From Sphingomonas sp. (lineage in GTDB: Bacteria > Pseudomonadota > Alphaproteobacteria > Sphingomonadales > Sphingomonadaceae): a stretch of 64,000 bases of DNA. The stretch lies in NCBI GenBank assembly GCA_019753375.1, contig JAIELC010000024.1:1-64000 (forward strand), read 5' to 3'. Below, in pieces: positions 1 to 7,764 of the stretch (positions are counted from its first letter, which is position 1; every line of letters starts with the position of its first letter). The notes beneath the pieces were generated by a model. That model had not been told where the DNA came from, made no database searches, and saw only the letters and a list, made by a program, of their open reading frames with translations. The position numbers and the translations under genes are program-made.

Positions 1-566
1 AGCAAAAGCCAAAAGCCGGAACGCTCGACATCGGGCGTGGGGTCGAACGCTACGCCCGTGCCGTGGCGGACATCGAGCGCACCGCCGCCAAGGGCCTGGA
101 ACCCATGCCGCACCAGATTGCTGCGCGGGAAAGAGCGTTTGCCGGATTGAACGACATCCGCCCTGAGGCGGGCAGTGACCTTTCGGCGGCGTTTCGTAGG
201 CAGCCCGAACTTGTCGGGCAAGCAGCAAGTGGGCGCACTGCCAATGCCATCCGCGCGATGCAGCTTGAGGCCGAAATCCGCACCAACCCGGCCATGCGCG
301 CCGACCGCTTTGTCGAGAATTGGCAGCGGCTGCACCGCCAGCGCGATCAGGCTTTCCAGACTGGCAACGACAGTCGGGCACAGGCGGTATCTGCCAGCAT
401 GGGGGCAATGGCCAAGAGCCTGGAGCGTGACCCGCAGGTCGATTCCTTGCTGCGCAATCGCAAGATTGAACTTGGCCTTCGCGCCAGCGGATCAGGCGGC
501 ATCGCCCATCAGCTTCATGAAACACTCGGTCTTGGTCGCGGACGCGGCCTTGGCATCGGCATGTAA
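1..566 (+). CDS. traA: Ti-type conjugative relaxase TraA, C-terminal fragment (cut by window edge)
   Basis: The reading frame is open from base 3 to the stop at 564-566, so the 167-residue ORF listed from the GTG at 63 is only the tail of a longer gene that starts left of the window. The visible part is hydrophilic and helical. It carries the motif RFVENWQRL and the segment MAKSLERDPQVDSLL, which I recognise from the C-terminal end of TraA relaxases of Ti-type transfer systems on sphingomonad plasmids and integrated elements. TraA nicks the transfer origin and unwinds the strand to be transferred. The catalytic MobA and helicase domains are not in the window, so the name rests on the tail and on the DUF6118 gene 12 bases downstream, its usual partner. 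Confidence 0.72.
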   Translation, partial: QKPKAGTLDIGRGVERYARAVADIERTAAKGLEPMPHQIAARERAFAGLNDIRPEAGSDLSAAFRRQPELVGQAASGRTANAIRAMQLEAEIRTNPAMRADRFVENWQRLHRQRDQAFQTGNDSRAQAVSASMGAMAKSLERDPQVDSLLRNRKIELGLRASGSGGIAHQLHETLGLGRGRGLGIGM

Positions 567-578
567 AGGAGACGAACA

Positions 579-1094
579 ATGGAAAAGGAACCCGTGACGA
601 CCGGCGCGATCGATCCAGCGGCGATGGCCTTCGACACATTACGTTTGGAGGTGACGACCCTGCGGCTTGCCGTTCAGCAGCTTGCGGCGGCACCGACGAC
701 GATCGACATTCCCGACTATACCGAAACACTGGCGGAAATCCGTGGTGCGACCCAGGCCTTGGCGGACCACTATCGTAAGCTGCGCGAGGCACCGGCCCTG
801 ATGGTGACGCCCGATAAGCTGGCAGCCCAGATCAATGCGGCGGGTGCTGCGGCCAGAGCAAGCGAGCGTCAGTCCCTGCAAAGCGCCGAAAACAGCTTCG
901 TCGCAATTACCCGCGAGCTGACGGGTTTTGTCGAATCAGCACGCACTGCCGACCGGCAAAACAAATGGGTTTTGGGAGCTTTTGTGCTTGGGATTGCAAC
1001 GTGCGCGGCGTTTGTTATGATGATGACGCGCTGGAACAGCACGGAACGGCCTGCGACCACGGAAGTGCGGCAAAGCGTGCAGAAACTGCGGTGA
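579..1094 (+). CDS. DUF6118 family membrane protein of a conjugative element
   Basis: This is a 171-residue protein with the ATG preceded by an AAAGGAGA ribosome-binding site. The N-terminal half is helical, with the segments LRLEVTTLRLAVQQL and IDIPDYTETL that characterise DUF6118. One transmembrane helix lies at about residues 130-148 (WVLGAFVLGIATCAAFVMMM), followed by a short tail. The family is known mainly as the gene downstream of traA in sphingomonad plasmids and integrative elements; its role is not known. The layout suggests a coiled-coil protein anchored in the inner membrane by its C-terminal helix. It is the last gene of the element before the attachment site at 1180-1198. Confidence 0.8.
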   Translation: MEKEPVTTGAIDPAAMAFDTLRLEVTTLRLAVQQLAAAPTTIDIPDYTETLAEIRGATQALADHYRKLREAPALMVTPDKLAAQINAAGAAARASERQSLQSAENSFVAITRELTGFVESARTADRQNKWVLGAFVLGIATCAAFVMMMTRWNSTERPATTEVRQSVQKLR

Positions 1095-1142
1095 AGCGAG
1101 TGTTGGTAAGGGTGCAGGTAACCCGAAAAACGCTCGCTAACC

Positions 1143-1159
1143 TTCTAAAATCATTAGAA
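1143..1159. repeat. Small inverted repeat next to the attachment site
   Basis: TTCTAA-AATCA-TTAGAA is a perfect 6-base inverted repeat 20 bases left of the tRNA-Pro remnant, in an AT-rich patch. A looser pair, AGCGAG (1095-1100) and CTCGCT (1133-1138), flanks it. Their position inside the element and close to att would suit recombinase arm-type or excisionase sites, but there is no direct evidence for that. Confidence 0.35.
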
Positions 1160-1179
1160 AATGTTGGACGAGAAGGCGC

Positions 1180-1198
1180 AATCCTGTCTCCCCGACCA
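1180..1198 (+). other. tRNA-Pro 3'-end remnant (attachment site, att)
   Basis: AATCCTGTCTCCCCGACCA reads as the 3' end of a tRNA: the end of the T-loop, the T-stem strand CCTGT, the acceptor strand CTCCCCG, discriminator A and an encoded CCA. The acceptor strand ends in G72, implying C1-G72 with A73, which is characteristic of bacterial tRNA-Pro (5' end CGGGGAG). No D-arm or anticodon arm precedes it; upstream is element DNA. It is therefore a duplicated tRNA tail, the usual attachment core, not a tRNA gene. The crossover identity may extend to the right into TTTCGCCC. Confidence 0.7.
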
Positions 1199-1207
1199 TT
1201 TCGCCCG

Positions 1208-2494
1208 ATGGAGAGGTTCGTGGCGCCAGCATCGGCACCTGTCGCAGCCGCGGGCATTCCCCGGGTGCTTGTTGCGAGCCTGATCGGGACATCGGTCGAA
1301 TTCTACGATTTCTATATTTACGCAACGGCGACCAGCCTTGTGTTCGGGCCGATATTCTTTCCGTCCAGTTCACCCTCTGCGCAATTGCTGTCGGCCTATG
1401 CCAGCTTTGGTCTGGCGTTTCTGGCGCGTCCGGTGGGCGGCATCATCTTTGGTCATTTCGGCGACCGGGTCGGCCGTAAATCGACGCTGGTTGCGTCGTT
1501 GCTGCTGATGGGGCTGTCGACCGCCGCCATCGCCCTGCTGCCCACCTATGCAATGGTGGGCTGGGTTGCACCGGCGCTGTTGTGCTTGTTGCGGTTGGGG
1601 CAGGGGATCGGCCTTGGCGGCGAATGGAGCGGCGCTGCGCTGCTGGCGGTCGAGAATGCGCCGCCGGGATGGCGTGGACGCTTCGGATCGGTACCCCAGC
1701 TTGGCGCGCCGATTGGTTTTATTGCCGCCAATGGTTTTTTCCTGTTGCTGGGGGCGGTGCTGACGCCTGCGCAATTTGTGGCCTGGGGGTGGCGAATCCC
1801 GTTTCTGGCGAGCGTCAGTCTCGTCGCGCTCGGCTTGTGGGTTCGGTTGACCCTGGTCGAAACACCAGCGTTTCGCGATGCGGCTGACATCAGCGCGCCG
1901 CCCATTTTGCCGTTGCGGACCGTGTTGCGGAGCCATTTCGGCGCGGTTGCGGCGGGGACGCTGGGGGTCGTTGCCTGCTTTGCCATTTATTACATCGCGA
2001 CGGCCTTTGCGCTCGGATATGGAACCACACAACTGGGCTATGCGCGGCAAAGTTTCCTGGAGATTCAGCTGGGCGCGATCCTGTTCATGGCGCTGGGTAT
2101 CGGCATCGCCGGCTGGGCATCAGACCGGTGGCGACCCGATGCGGTTTTGCTGGCCGGCTGTGCCGGCACGGTGGTTGCTGGATATCTGATTGCTCCGCTG
2201 TTGGGCAGCGGCACATTGTCGGGGGCGTTCCTCTTCCTGGCCTTCGCGCTGCTGGTGATGGGCTTTGTCTATGGCCCGCTGGGCGCCTGGCTGACTGGTC
2301 TGTACCCGGTGCAGGTGCGCTATACCGCCACCTCGGTGGCCTTCAATGTCGGCGGGATCATTGGTGGCGGGCTGACCCCGGTTATTGCGCAATTGCTCGC
2401 CGAACGCGGCGGCCTTGGGCTGGTCGGCGGGTATCTGGTCGCCGCCGCCTTGCTGAGCGCGACCGGCATCGTTGCGTTGCGCGGTCGGCGCTGA
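1208..2494 (+). CDS. MFS transporter, metabolite:H+ symporter type
   Basis: The listed ORF starts at 965 inside the mobile element; the protein proper starts at ATG 1208 (428 residues) or at GTG 1220, which has the better ribosome-binding site (GGAGAGG). It is an inner-membrane carrier with about 12 hydrophobic segments. GTSVEFYDFYIYATAT in helix 1 and the loop motif GHFGDRVGRK between helices 2 and 3 are typical of the MHS subfamily (relatives of ShiA and ProP), which import small organic solutes with protons. The substrate cannot be read from the sequence. The gene starts only about 10-20 bases after the tRNA-Pro remnant, so insertion of the element has replaced its original upstream DNA. 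It converges on the next gene with three bases between stops. Confidence 0.85.
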   Translation: MERFVAPASAPVAAAGIPRVLVASLIGTSVEFYDFYIYATATSLVFGPIFFPSSSPSAQLLSAYASFGLAFLARPVGGIIFGHFGDRVGRKSTLVASLLLMGLSTAAIALLPTYAMVGWVAPALLCLLRLGQGIGLGGEWSGAALLAVENAPPGWRGRFGSVPQLGAPIGFIAANGFFLLLGAVLTPAQFVAWGWRIPFLASVSLVALGLWVRLTLVETPAFRDAADISAPPILPLRTVLRSHFGAVAAGTLGVVACFAIYYIATAFALGYGTTQLGYARQSFLEIQLGAILFMALGIGIAGWASDRWRPDAVLLAGCAGTVVAGYLIAPLLGSGTLSGAFLFLAFALLVMGFVYGPLGAWLTGLYPVQVRYTATSVAFNVGGIIGGGLTPVIAQLLAERGGLGLVGGYLVAAALLSATGIVALRGRR

Positions 2495-2497
2495 CCG

Positions 2498-4105
2498 TTA
2501 CATCACCGCACCGAAGCGTTCTGCCCGTGCGCGGTCCCAATTGCTACGATAATAGGGAAAAGGCGCGCTGTCATCGATCAGCGATCCGGGCTTCAGAAAG
2601 GTCAGTACTTCGTCGAAGGGCAGGACCTGGGTATCGCTGACCCGGCGGAACAGATGGTGCGGGCCAAGTTCGTCGGGGTGTGAAAGGCCCGACGCCGCGA
2701 GCATGTCTGCAAGCACATGCACGGTCCGGTCGTGAAAGCGGCGGACGCGTTCTGCCTTGTCGGGGACCACCAACGCGCGCTGGCGCAACGGATCCTGAGT
2801 TGCGACGCCTGTCGGACATTTATTGGTGTGGCATGACAACGACTGGATGCACCCCAGCGCGAACATGAAACCGCGCGCGGCGTTCGCCCAATCGGCACCG
2901 ATCGCAATCACGGTTGCCACGTCGAACGCGCTGACGATCCGCCCCGCGGCGCCAATCCGTATTTGCTCACGCAGGCCCGCCCCGACCAATGTATTGTGGA
3001 CGAACAACAACCCTTCGCGCAGCGGCGTGCCGATATGGTCGCTGAATTCAACCGGTGCTGCGCCGGTGCCGCCTTCACCACCATCGACAACGATGAAATC
3101 AGGCACCACGCCGGTTGCCAGCATCGCCTTGACGATCGCCATGAATTCCCATGGATGGCCGATGCACAATTTAAAGCCGACCGGCTTGCCACCTGACAAT
3201 TGACGAAGCTGGGTGATGAACGCCATCATCTCGGTCGGCGTCGAAAAGGCAGAATGACGGGCGGGCGAAATACAATCCTGTCCCAGCGGCACGCCGCGCG
3301 TTTCAGCGATTTCGGGGGTAACTTTTTGAGCGGGCAGGATGCCTCCATGGCCGGGTTTGGCGCCCTGACTCAGCTTGATCTCGATCATTTTGACCTGGGC
3401 CGAGCCCGCCTGACTGGCGAATCTATCGGGATCAAACATGCCTTGATCGGTCCGGCACCCAAAATAGCCGCTGCCCAGTTCCCAGACCAGATCGCCGCCA
3501 CCCTCGCGGTGATAGCGGCTGATCGATCCTTCCCCCGTATCGTGATAGAAATTGCCCATTGCCGCGCCCTTGTTGAGCGCGCGGATTGCCGCCGCCGACA
3601 ACGACCCAAAGCTCATGGCGGAAATATTCAGGATGCTCGCGGAATAGGGCTGGGCGCACTGATCGTTGCCGATCGTGATACGAAATGATTTGGGGTCTGG
3701 CGCATCGACCGGGCGCATCGAATGCTGGATGAATTCATAATCATCCTTGTAGACATCCATGATCGTGCCGAACGGGTGGTCCGACGATACCCCTTTGGCG
3801 CGGCGATAAACCAACGATCGCTGGGCGCGCGTGAACGGCGTCGCTTCGTCATCGGCCTCCAACAGATATTGCCGGATTTCGGGGCGGATCATTTCCACCA
3901 ACCAGCGGACATGGCCGATCACCGGATAGTTACGAAGCAGCGCATGCTGGGTCTGGGTCAGGTCATAAATGCCCAGCATGATCAGCAGGACGGGGATGGC
4001 GACCGCGACAATCCCCCAGAAACCCCCATGGGTCATCCCGACACTGAGCCACAAAAGGCCAAAGCAGAGCGCGAAAAAAACGAAGCGGGAAAGGCGAGCA
4101 AGCAT
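2498..4105 (-). CDS. FMN-binding glutamate-synthase-family protein, membrane anchored
   Basis: The protein has 535 residues. Two hydrophobic segments occupy about residues 5-50, followed by a large domain homologous to the FMN/synthase half of glutamate synthase (GltB). SMSFGSLSAAAIRALNKGA, the glycine-rich VDGGEGGTGAAPVEF and the cysteine cluster CIQSLSCHTNKCPTGV (the 3Fe-4S site of GltB) are visible. There is no glutaminase domain, so it is not a complete glutamate synthase. Stand-alone members of this family (YerD-like) have no settled substrate; an FMN- and Fe-S-dependent oxidoreductase at the inner face of the membrane is the reasonable inference. Confidence 0.85.
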   Translation of the reverse strand: MLARLSRFVFFALCFGLLWLSVGMTHGGFWGIVAVAIPVLLIMLGIYDLTQTQHALLRNYPVIGHVRWLVEMIRPEIRQYLLEADDEATPFTRAQRSLVYRRAKGVSSDHPFGTIMDVYKDDYEFIQHSMRPVDAPDPKSFRITIGNDQCAQPYSASILNISAMSFGSLSAAAIRALNKGAAMGNFYHDTGEGSISRYHREGGGDLVWELGSGYFGCRTDQGMFDPDRFASQAGSAQVKMIEIKLSQGAKPGHGGILPAQKVTPEIAETRGVPLGQDCISPARHSAFSTPTEMMAFITQLRQLSGGKPVGFKLCIGHPWEFMAIVKAMLATGVVPDFIVVDGGEGGTGAAPVEFSDHIGTPLREGLLFVHNTLVGAGLREQIRIGAAGRIVSAFDVATVIAIGADWANAARGFMFALGCIQSLSCHTNKCPTGVATQDPLRQRALVVPDKAERVRRFHDRTVHVLADMLAASGLSHPDELGPHHLFRRVSDTQVLPFDEVLTFLKPGSLIDDSAPFPYYRSNWDRARAERFGAVM

Positions 4106-4124
4106 AAGGGGACCGGGCTCCGTT

Positions 4125-4161
4125 CGGGCAGATGCTATCGGGTACGCCTATCCGGGCAGAT
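4125..4161. repeat. Direct repeat CGGGCAGAT in front of the GltB-like gene
   Basis: CGGGCAGAT occurs at 4125-4133 and again at 4153-4161, 28 bases apart, in the 154-base gap upstream of the minus-strand GltB-like gene. Spacing close to three helical turns would allow two regulator molecules on one face of the DNA, but this could be chance. Nothing else stands out in this gap. Confidence 0.25.
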
Positions 4162-4259
4162 CGGGCAAGGGCGATGGCACCCAGGGTGATGGCGGCAATG
4201 TCCCGATGGGCGCCTTTTAATGATGATCCGTCCGGGGATTTTCCTGGGCCCGCGGCCGA

Positions 4260-4511
4260 TCATTCATCCTCTGGCGCTGCTGCGTTGCCGTTGCCGCTGC
4301 TGGTCGGATCGGTGTCGCTGGCCATCCCGTTGGCGGCATCGTCCATCATACCGCCGGCCATGGCGTCCGCGCGATTATTGGCGGTCGCTTCCATTTGATC
4401 GGCCATCGCGGCCATATTGTTATCCATGGCATCGCCGCCCAGTTCGGTCTGATTGCCGGTTCGGCTGCATGCCGACAGCGCAACCAGGATCACCAGAGCC
4501 GCGATCTTCAT
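4260..4511 (-). CDS. Small secreted lipoprotein, function unknown
   Basis: The ORF listed from 4640 includes an unlikely Pro/Arg-rich extension that overlaps the peptidase gene. Starting at the ATG at 4511 gives an 83-residue protein with a clean lipoprotein signal, KIAALVILVALSAC, where Cys16 would be lipidated. The mature part is short, acidic and low in complexity, rich in Met, Ala, Asn and Asp (DNNMAAMADQMEATANN, MAGGMMDDAANG), and is probably unstructured or helical. It lies 43 bases after the stop of the M28 peptidase on the same strand and may be co-transcribed with it. I do not recognise a family. Confidence 0.7.
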   Translation of the reverse strand: MKIAALVILVALSACSRTGNQTELGGDAMDNNMAAMADQMEATANNRADAMAGGMMDDAANGMASDTDPTSSGNGNAAAPEDE

Positions 4512-4554
4512 CGGGCGGGGAGGGCTGATCGAGCGGCGAGGTGGGGGCATCATC

Positions 4555-5967
4555 CTATTGATCCTTTTTCGGCGCAACGGGGAGCAAGTCTTCCGGGGCG
4601 TTGGCAACGATTGCCAGCATCGCCGTCCAGGCGGCGACATTCTGGCGCAATTGTTCAGGCTCGATGCGATCCAGCGTATCTTCGGGCGTGTGGTGAAAAT
4701 CGAAATAGCGCAGGCCTGACTGGTTCAGGTCGATCGCGGCCACGCCGGACAGCACCAACGGCGCGATGTCGGCGCCATCGCCCGCCTTGGCGGCCGATTT
4801 TACAATGCCCAGCGGTGAAAGCGCGCTGGTCAGCCGGTCGCCGATCGGCTTGGCAGCGTCGGGCAGATTGACGGCGAAGCGCCAGATCCGGTCGGCGCCA
4901 AAATCGGATTCGGCCGCCAGGGCGTGCTTTTCCATTTTATGGGCGTCGAAATAGGCTTTTGATCCTGCCCCGCCAGTTTCCTCATCGCCAAACCACACTA
5001 CCCGGATCGTTCGGCGCGGGGGTGGGCCGTCCAGCAACCGCTTGGCGGCGGCCGCGGTAATCGCAACGCCGGCTCCATCATCGATTGCACCCGTACCCAG
5101 ATCCCAGCTGTCGAGATGCCCGCCTACCAGCACGATTCCGGCGGTTGGATCGGTCCCGGGGACCTCGGCGATGACATTGCCGGTTTCGGTCATGCCAATG
5201 TTGCGCGGCGTCAACACCAGGTGCAGCGTGATCGGCTTGCCGCGCTTCACCATGCGCGACAGATTGTCTGCGTCGGCAACTGACAAGGAGGCGGCGGGAA
5301 TGGGTTTGACGTCCTTGGCGAAATTGGTTTGCCCGGTGTGGGGCCCCCGGCCATGATCAGACCCGATCGACCGGATCACGATGGCAACCGCGCCCTTCTT
5401 GGCCGCGACATTGGGGCCGATAAAACGCGCCAGCCCAAAGGTGCCATAGCTCGACCCGTCCTGCGTCGCGACCATTGCGTTGGAGACGAAGGCGATCTTG
5501 CCGGCCAGGCTGCCATCAGGCGCAGCGGCCAGATCCGCGAAACTCGCAAAATAGGCAATCGGCGCGGTGATGCCGGCGGCGGGGGTTGCTCCCGACCCGC
5601 CCAGCGCCGTCAATCGCAGCTTTTGTGGAAATGGGCCGACGACCTCGGCGGTTTCTTCACCCCGGACCCAGGTGTCCATCATCGCTTTTTCGATATGGAC
5701 ATTGGCAAAGCCGAGTTCGGTCAGCTTGCGGACCGCCCATGATCGCGCCCGCGCTTCTGCCTCGGTCCCGGCAAGTCGCGGTCCGACCTCGGTCGTCAGC
5801 CCTTCGACGATGCTGAACGCCACATCGTCCTGCAGCGCGGCATCGCGCAACGCCGCGACTTTTGGATCAACGGCGGCGGGCGGGGGCAAGGCGATACCAC
5901 GCTGGGCAGCGGCAGGATGGGCGATGCTGGCGGTGGCGACGAGGACAGTGATGGTGATTTTTCTCAT
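4555..5967 (-). CDS. Secreted M28 family zinc metallopeptidase
   Basis: The 910-residue ORF in the track is an artefact; the real start is the ATG at 5967 behind an AAGG ribosome-binding site, giving 470 residues. A signal peptide (about 1-22, ending AHPAAAQ) sends it to the periplasm or outside. A protease-associated insert lies at about residues 130-260, and the M28 catalytic domain follows, with zinc ligands in GGHLDSWDLGTGAIDDGAG, the acid pair in WFGDEETGGAGS and the late ligand in FDFHHTPEDTLD. This is the pattern of co-catalytic two-zinc aminopeptidases and carboxypeptidases of the family. It is divergent from ettA across about 117 bases. Confidence 0.88.
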   Translation of the reverse strand: MRKITITVLVATASIAHPAAAQRGIALPPPAAVDPKVAALRDAALQDDVAFSIVEGLTTEVGPRLAGTEAEARARSWAVRKLTELGFANVHIEKAMMDTWVRGEETAEVVGPFPQKLRLTALGGSGATPAAGITAPIAYFASFADLAAAPDGSLAGKIAFVSNAMVATQDGSSYGTFGLARFIGPNVAAKKGAVAIVIRSIGSDHGRGPHTGQTNFAKDVKPIPAASLSVADADNLSRMVKRGKPITLHLVLTPRNIGMTETGNVIAEVPGTDPTAGIVLVGGHLDSWDLGTGAIDDGAGVAITAAAAKRLLDGPPPRRTIRVVWFGDEETGGAGSKAYFDAHKMEKHALAAESDFGADRIWRFAVNLPDAAKPIGDRLTSALSPLGIVKSAAKAGDGADIAPLVLSGVAAIDLNQSGLRYFDFHHTPEDTLDRIEPEQLRQNVAAWTAMLAIVANAPEDLLPVAPKKDQ

Positions 5968-6084
5968 AAGCACCTTGCCTAACCACCGTTCCGGGGTTTG
6001 CCAATCCACCGCTCGCTCGCTACATGCGCCATCGAAAATCCCCGGATAGACACCCGCATCAAAACCACGGAGCACGTGCCCGCC

Positions 6085-7764
6085 ATGGCCGTTCAATATA
6101 CTTACGTCATGAAGGGTCTGACCAAGACCTTCCCCGGTGCCAGCAAGCCGGTGTTGAAAGACATTCATCTGCAGTTTCTGCCGTCGGCGAAGATTGCAAT
6201 CATTGGCCCCAACGGGTCGGGCAAATCGACGCTGATGAAGATCATGGGCGGCATCGACACCGACTATTCGGGCGAGGCCTGGGCGGCCGAAGGAATCAAG
6301 GTCGGCTATCTGCCGCAGGAGCCGCAGCTCGACCCGACCAAAGATGTCATCGGTAATGTCCGCGACGGCGCGGGGCCGGTGGCGGCCATGGTGGAACGGT
6401 TCAATGCCATTTCTGCGGAAATGGGCGATCCCAAGGATGACACCGATTTTGACGCGCTGATGGAGGAAATGGGCGATCTCCAGACCAAGATCGATGCGGT
6501 CGACGGGTGGGCGCTCGACAGCCAGCTGGAACAGGCGATGGAAGCGTTGCGCTGCCCGCCCGGCGACAGCCCCGTCGACAATCTGTCGGGCGGCGAAAAA
6601 CGGCGCGTTGCGCTTTGCAAGCTGCTGCTCGAAAAGCCGGATATTCTGCTGCTCGACGAACCCACCAACCATCTGGATGCTGAAAGCGTTGCCTGGCTCG
6701 AAAACTTCCTGAAGGAATATACCGGCAACGTCATCCTCGTGACGCACGATCGATATTTCCTCGATAATGTCGTCAATTGGGTGCTCGAGCTCGATCGTGG
6801 GCGTTATTATACCTATGAGAGCAATTATTCCGGCTATCTTGAAAAGAAGGCCAAGCGGCTCGAGCAGGAAGAGCGCGAGGAAGCCGGCAAGCAAAAGGCA
6901 ATCCAGGACGAACTTGCCTGGATTCGCCAGACCCCAAAGGCGCGCCAGACCAAATCCAAAGCCCGCATCCGGGCGTTCGATGAACTGGTGAAAGCGCAGG
7001 AAAACCGCACCGTTGGCAAGGCCGCGATCCTGATCCAGATGCCCGAGCGGCTGGGCGGTCGCGTGATCGAGGCCAAGGGGCTGACCAAGGCGTATGGCGA
7101 CAAGCTGTTGTTCGAAAACCTCGACTTCAATCTGCCGCCGGGTGGAATCGTTGGCGTGATCGGGCCGAACGGCGCCGGCAAATCGACGCTGTTCAAGCTG
7201 ATCACCGGACAGGAACAGCCAGATGGCGGTGAGATCGAGGTCGGGCAGACGGTGAAGCTTGGTTATGTCGACCAGAGCCGTGACCATCTGTCGCCCGACA
7301 AGACGGTGTGGGAAGAAGTGTCTGACGGTTCAGACGTGTTCCGTTTCGGCAAGCAGGAAGTCGGGACCCGCGCCTATGTCGGCGCCTTCAACTTCAAGGG
7401 GCAGGACCAGCAGAAAAAGGTTGGCCAGCTTTCGGGCGGTGAACGCAACCGCGTCCACCTTGCCAAGATGCTCAAAGAGGGCGGCAATGTGCTCCTCCTC
7501 GACGAACCGACCAACGATCTCGACGTGGAAACGCTGCGCGCGCTTGAAGAAGCACTGGAAAGCTTCGCCGGCTGCGCGGTGGTGATCAGCCATGATCGCT
7601 TCTTTCTGGATCGGCTGGCAACGCATATTCTCGCATTCGAGGGCAATTCCCACGTCGAATGGTTCGAAGGCAACTTCGAAAGCTATGAAGAGGACAAAAG
7701 ACGCCGCCTGGGCGACGCAGCGGATCGCCCGACACGATTGGCGTATAAGAAGCTGACGCGCTAG
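6085..7764 (+). CDS. ettA: Energy-dependent translational throttle protein EttA (ABC-F)
   Basis: The protein has 559 residues from the ATG at 6085 (AVQYTYVMKGLTKTF is the usual EttA start); an in-frame GTG lies nine bases upstream. It has two ATP-binding cassettes in one chain: Walker A GPNGSGKST, signature LSGGEKRRVAL and Walker B LLLDEPTNHLD in the first, and GPNGAGKST, LSGGERNRVHL and LLLDEPTNDLD in the second, joined by a charged linker (KRLEQEEREEAGKQKA) that contacts tRNA. There are no membrane segments. EttA binds the ribosomal E site and gates the first peptide bond according to ATP/ADP level. Its TAG stop shares the palindrome CTAG with the stop of the convergent NYN gene. Confidence 0.95.
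   Translation: MAVQYTYVMKGLTKTFPGASKPVLKDIHLQFLPSAKIAIIGPNGSGKSTLMKIMGGIDTDYSGEAWAAEGIKVGYLPQEPQLDPTKDVIGNVRDGAGPVAAMVERFNAISAEMGDPKDDTDFDALMEEMGDLQTKIDAVDGWALDSQLEQAMEALRCPPGDSPVDNLSGGEKRRVALCKLLLEKPDILLLDEPTNHLDAESVAWLENFLKEYTGNVILVTHDRYFLDNVVNWVLELDRGRYYTYESNYSGYLEKKAKRLEQEEREEAGKQKAIQDELAWIRQTPKARQTKSKARIRAFDELVKAQENRTVGKAAILIQMPERLGGRVIEAKGLTKAYGDKLLFENLDFNLPPGGIVGVIGPNGAGKSTLFKLITGQEQPDGGEIEVGQTVKLGYVDQSRDHLSPDKTVWEEVSDGSDVFRFGKQEVGTRAYVGAFNFKGQDQQKKVGQLSGGERNRVHLAKMLKEGGNVLLLDEPTNDLDVETLRALEEALESFAGCAVVISHDRFFLDRLATHILAFEGNSHVEWFEGNFESYEEDKRRRLGDAADRPTRLAYKKLTR

Larger units (their letters stand above)
1..1198. mobile_element. Right end of an integrative (conjugative) element inserted at tRNA-Pro
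   Basis: Two conjugation-associated genes (traA tail, DUF6118) run up to a sequence identical in form to the 3' end of a tRNA-Pro gene, and housekeeping-type genes begin immediately after it. This is the layout left when a tyrosine-recombinase element integrates into the 3' part of a tRNA gene. The left end, the integrase and the rebuilt tRNA lie outside the window, so the size and type of the element cannot be judged. Confidence 0.65.

Noticed and set aside
1161-1198. A complete tRNA gene ending at 1198
   Set aside because: Only the T-arm end, acceptor strand and CCA are present; there is no D-arm, anticodon arm or 5' acceptor strand upstream.
5968-7287. N-terminal 440 residues of the 910-residue ORF joined to the M28 peptidase
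   Set aside because: This part is antisense to ettA. The peptidase has its own signal peptide and ribosome-binding site at 5967.
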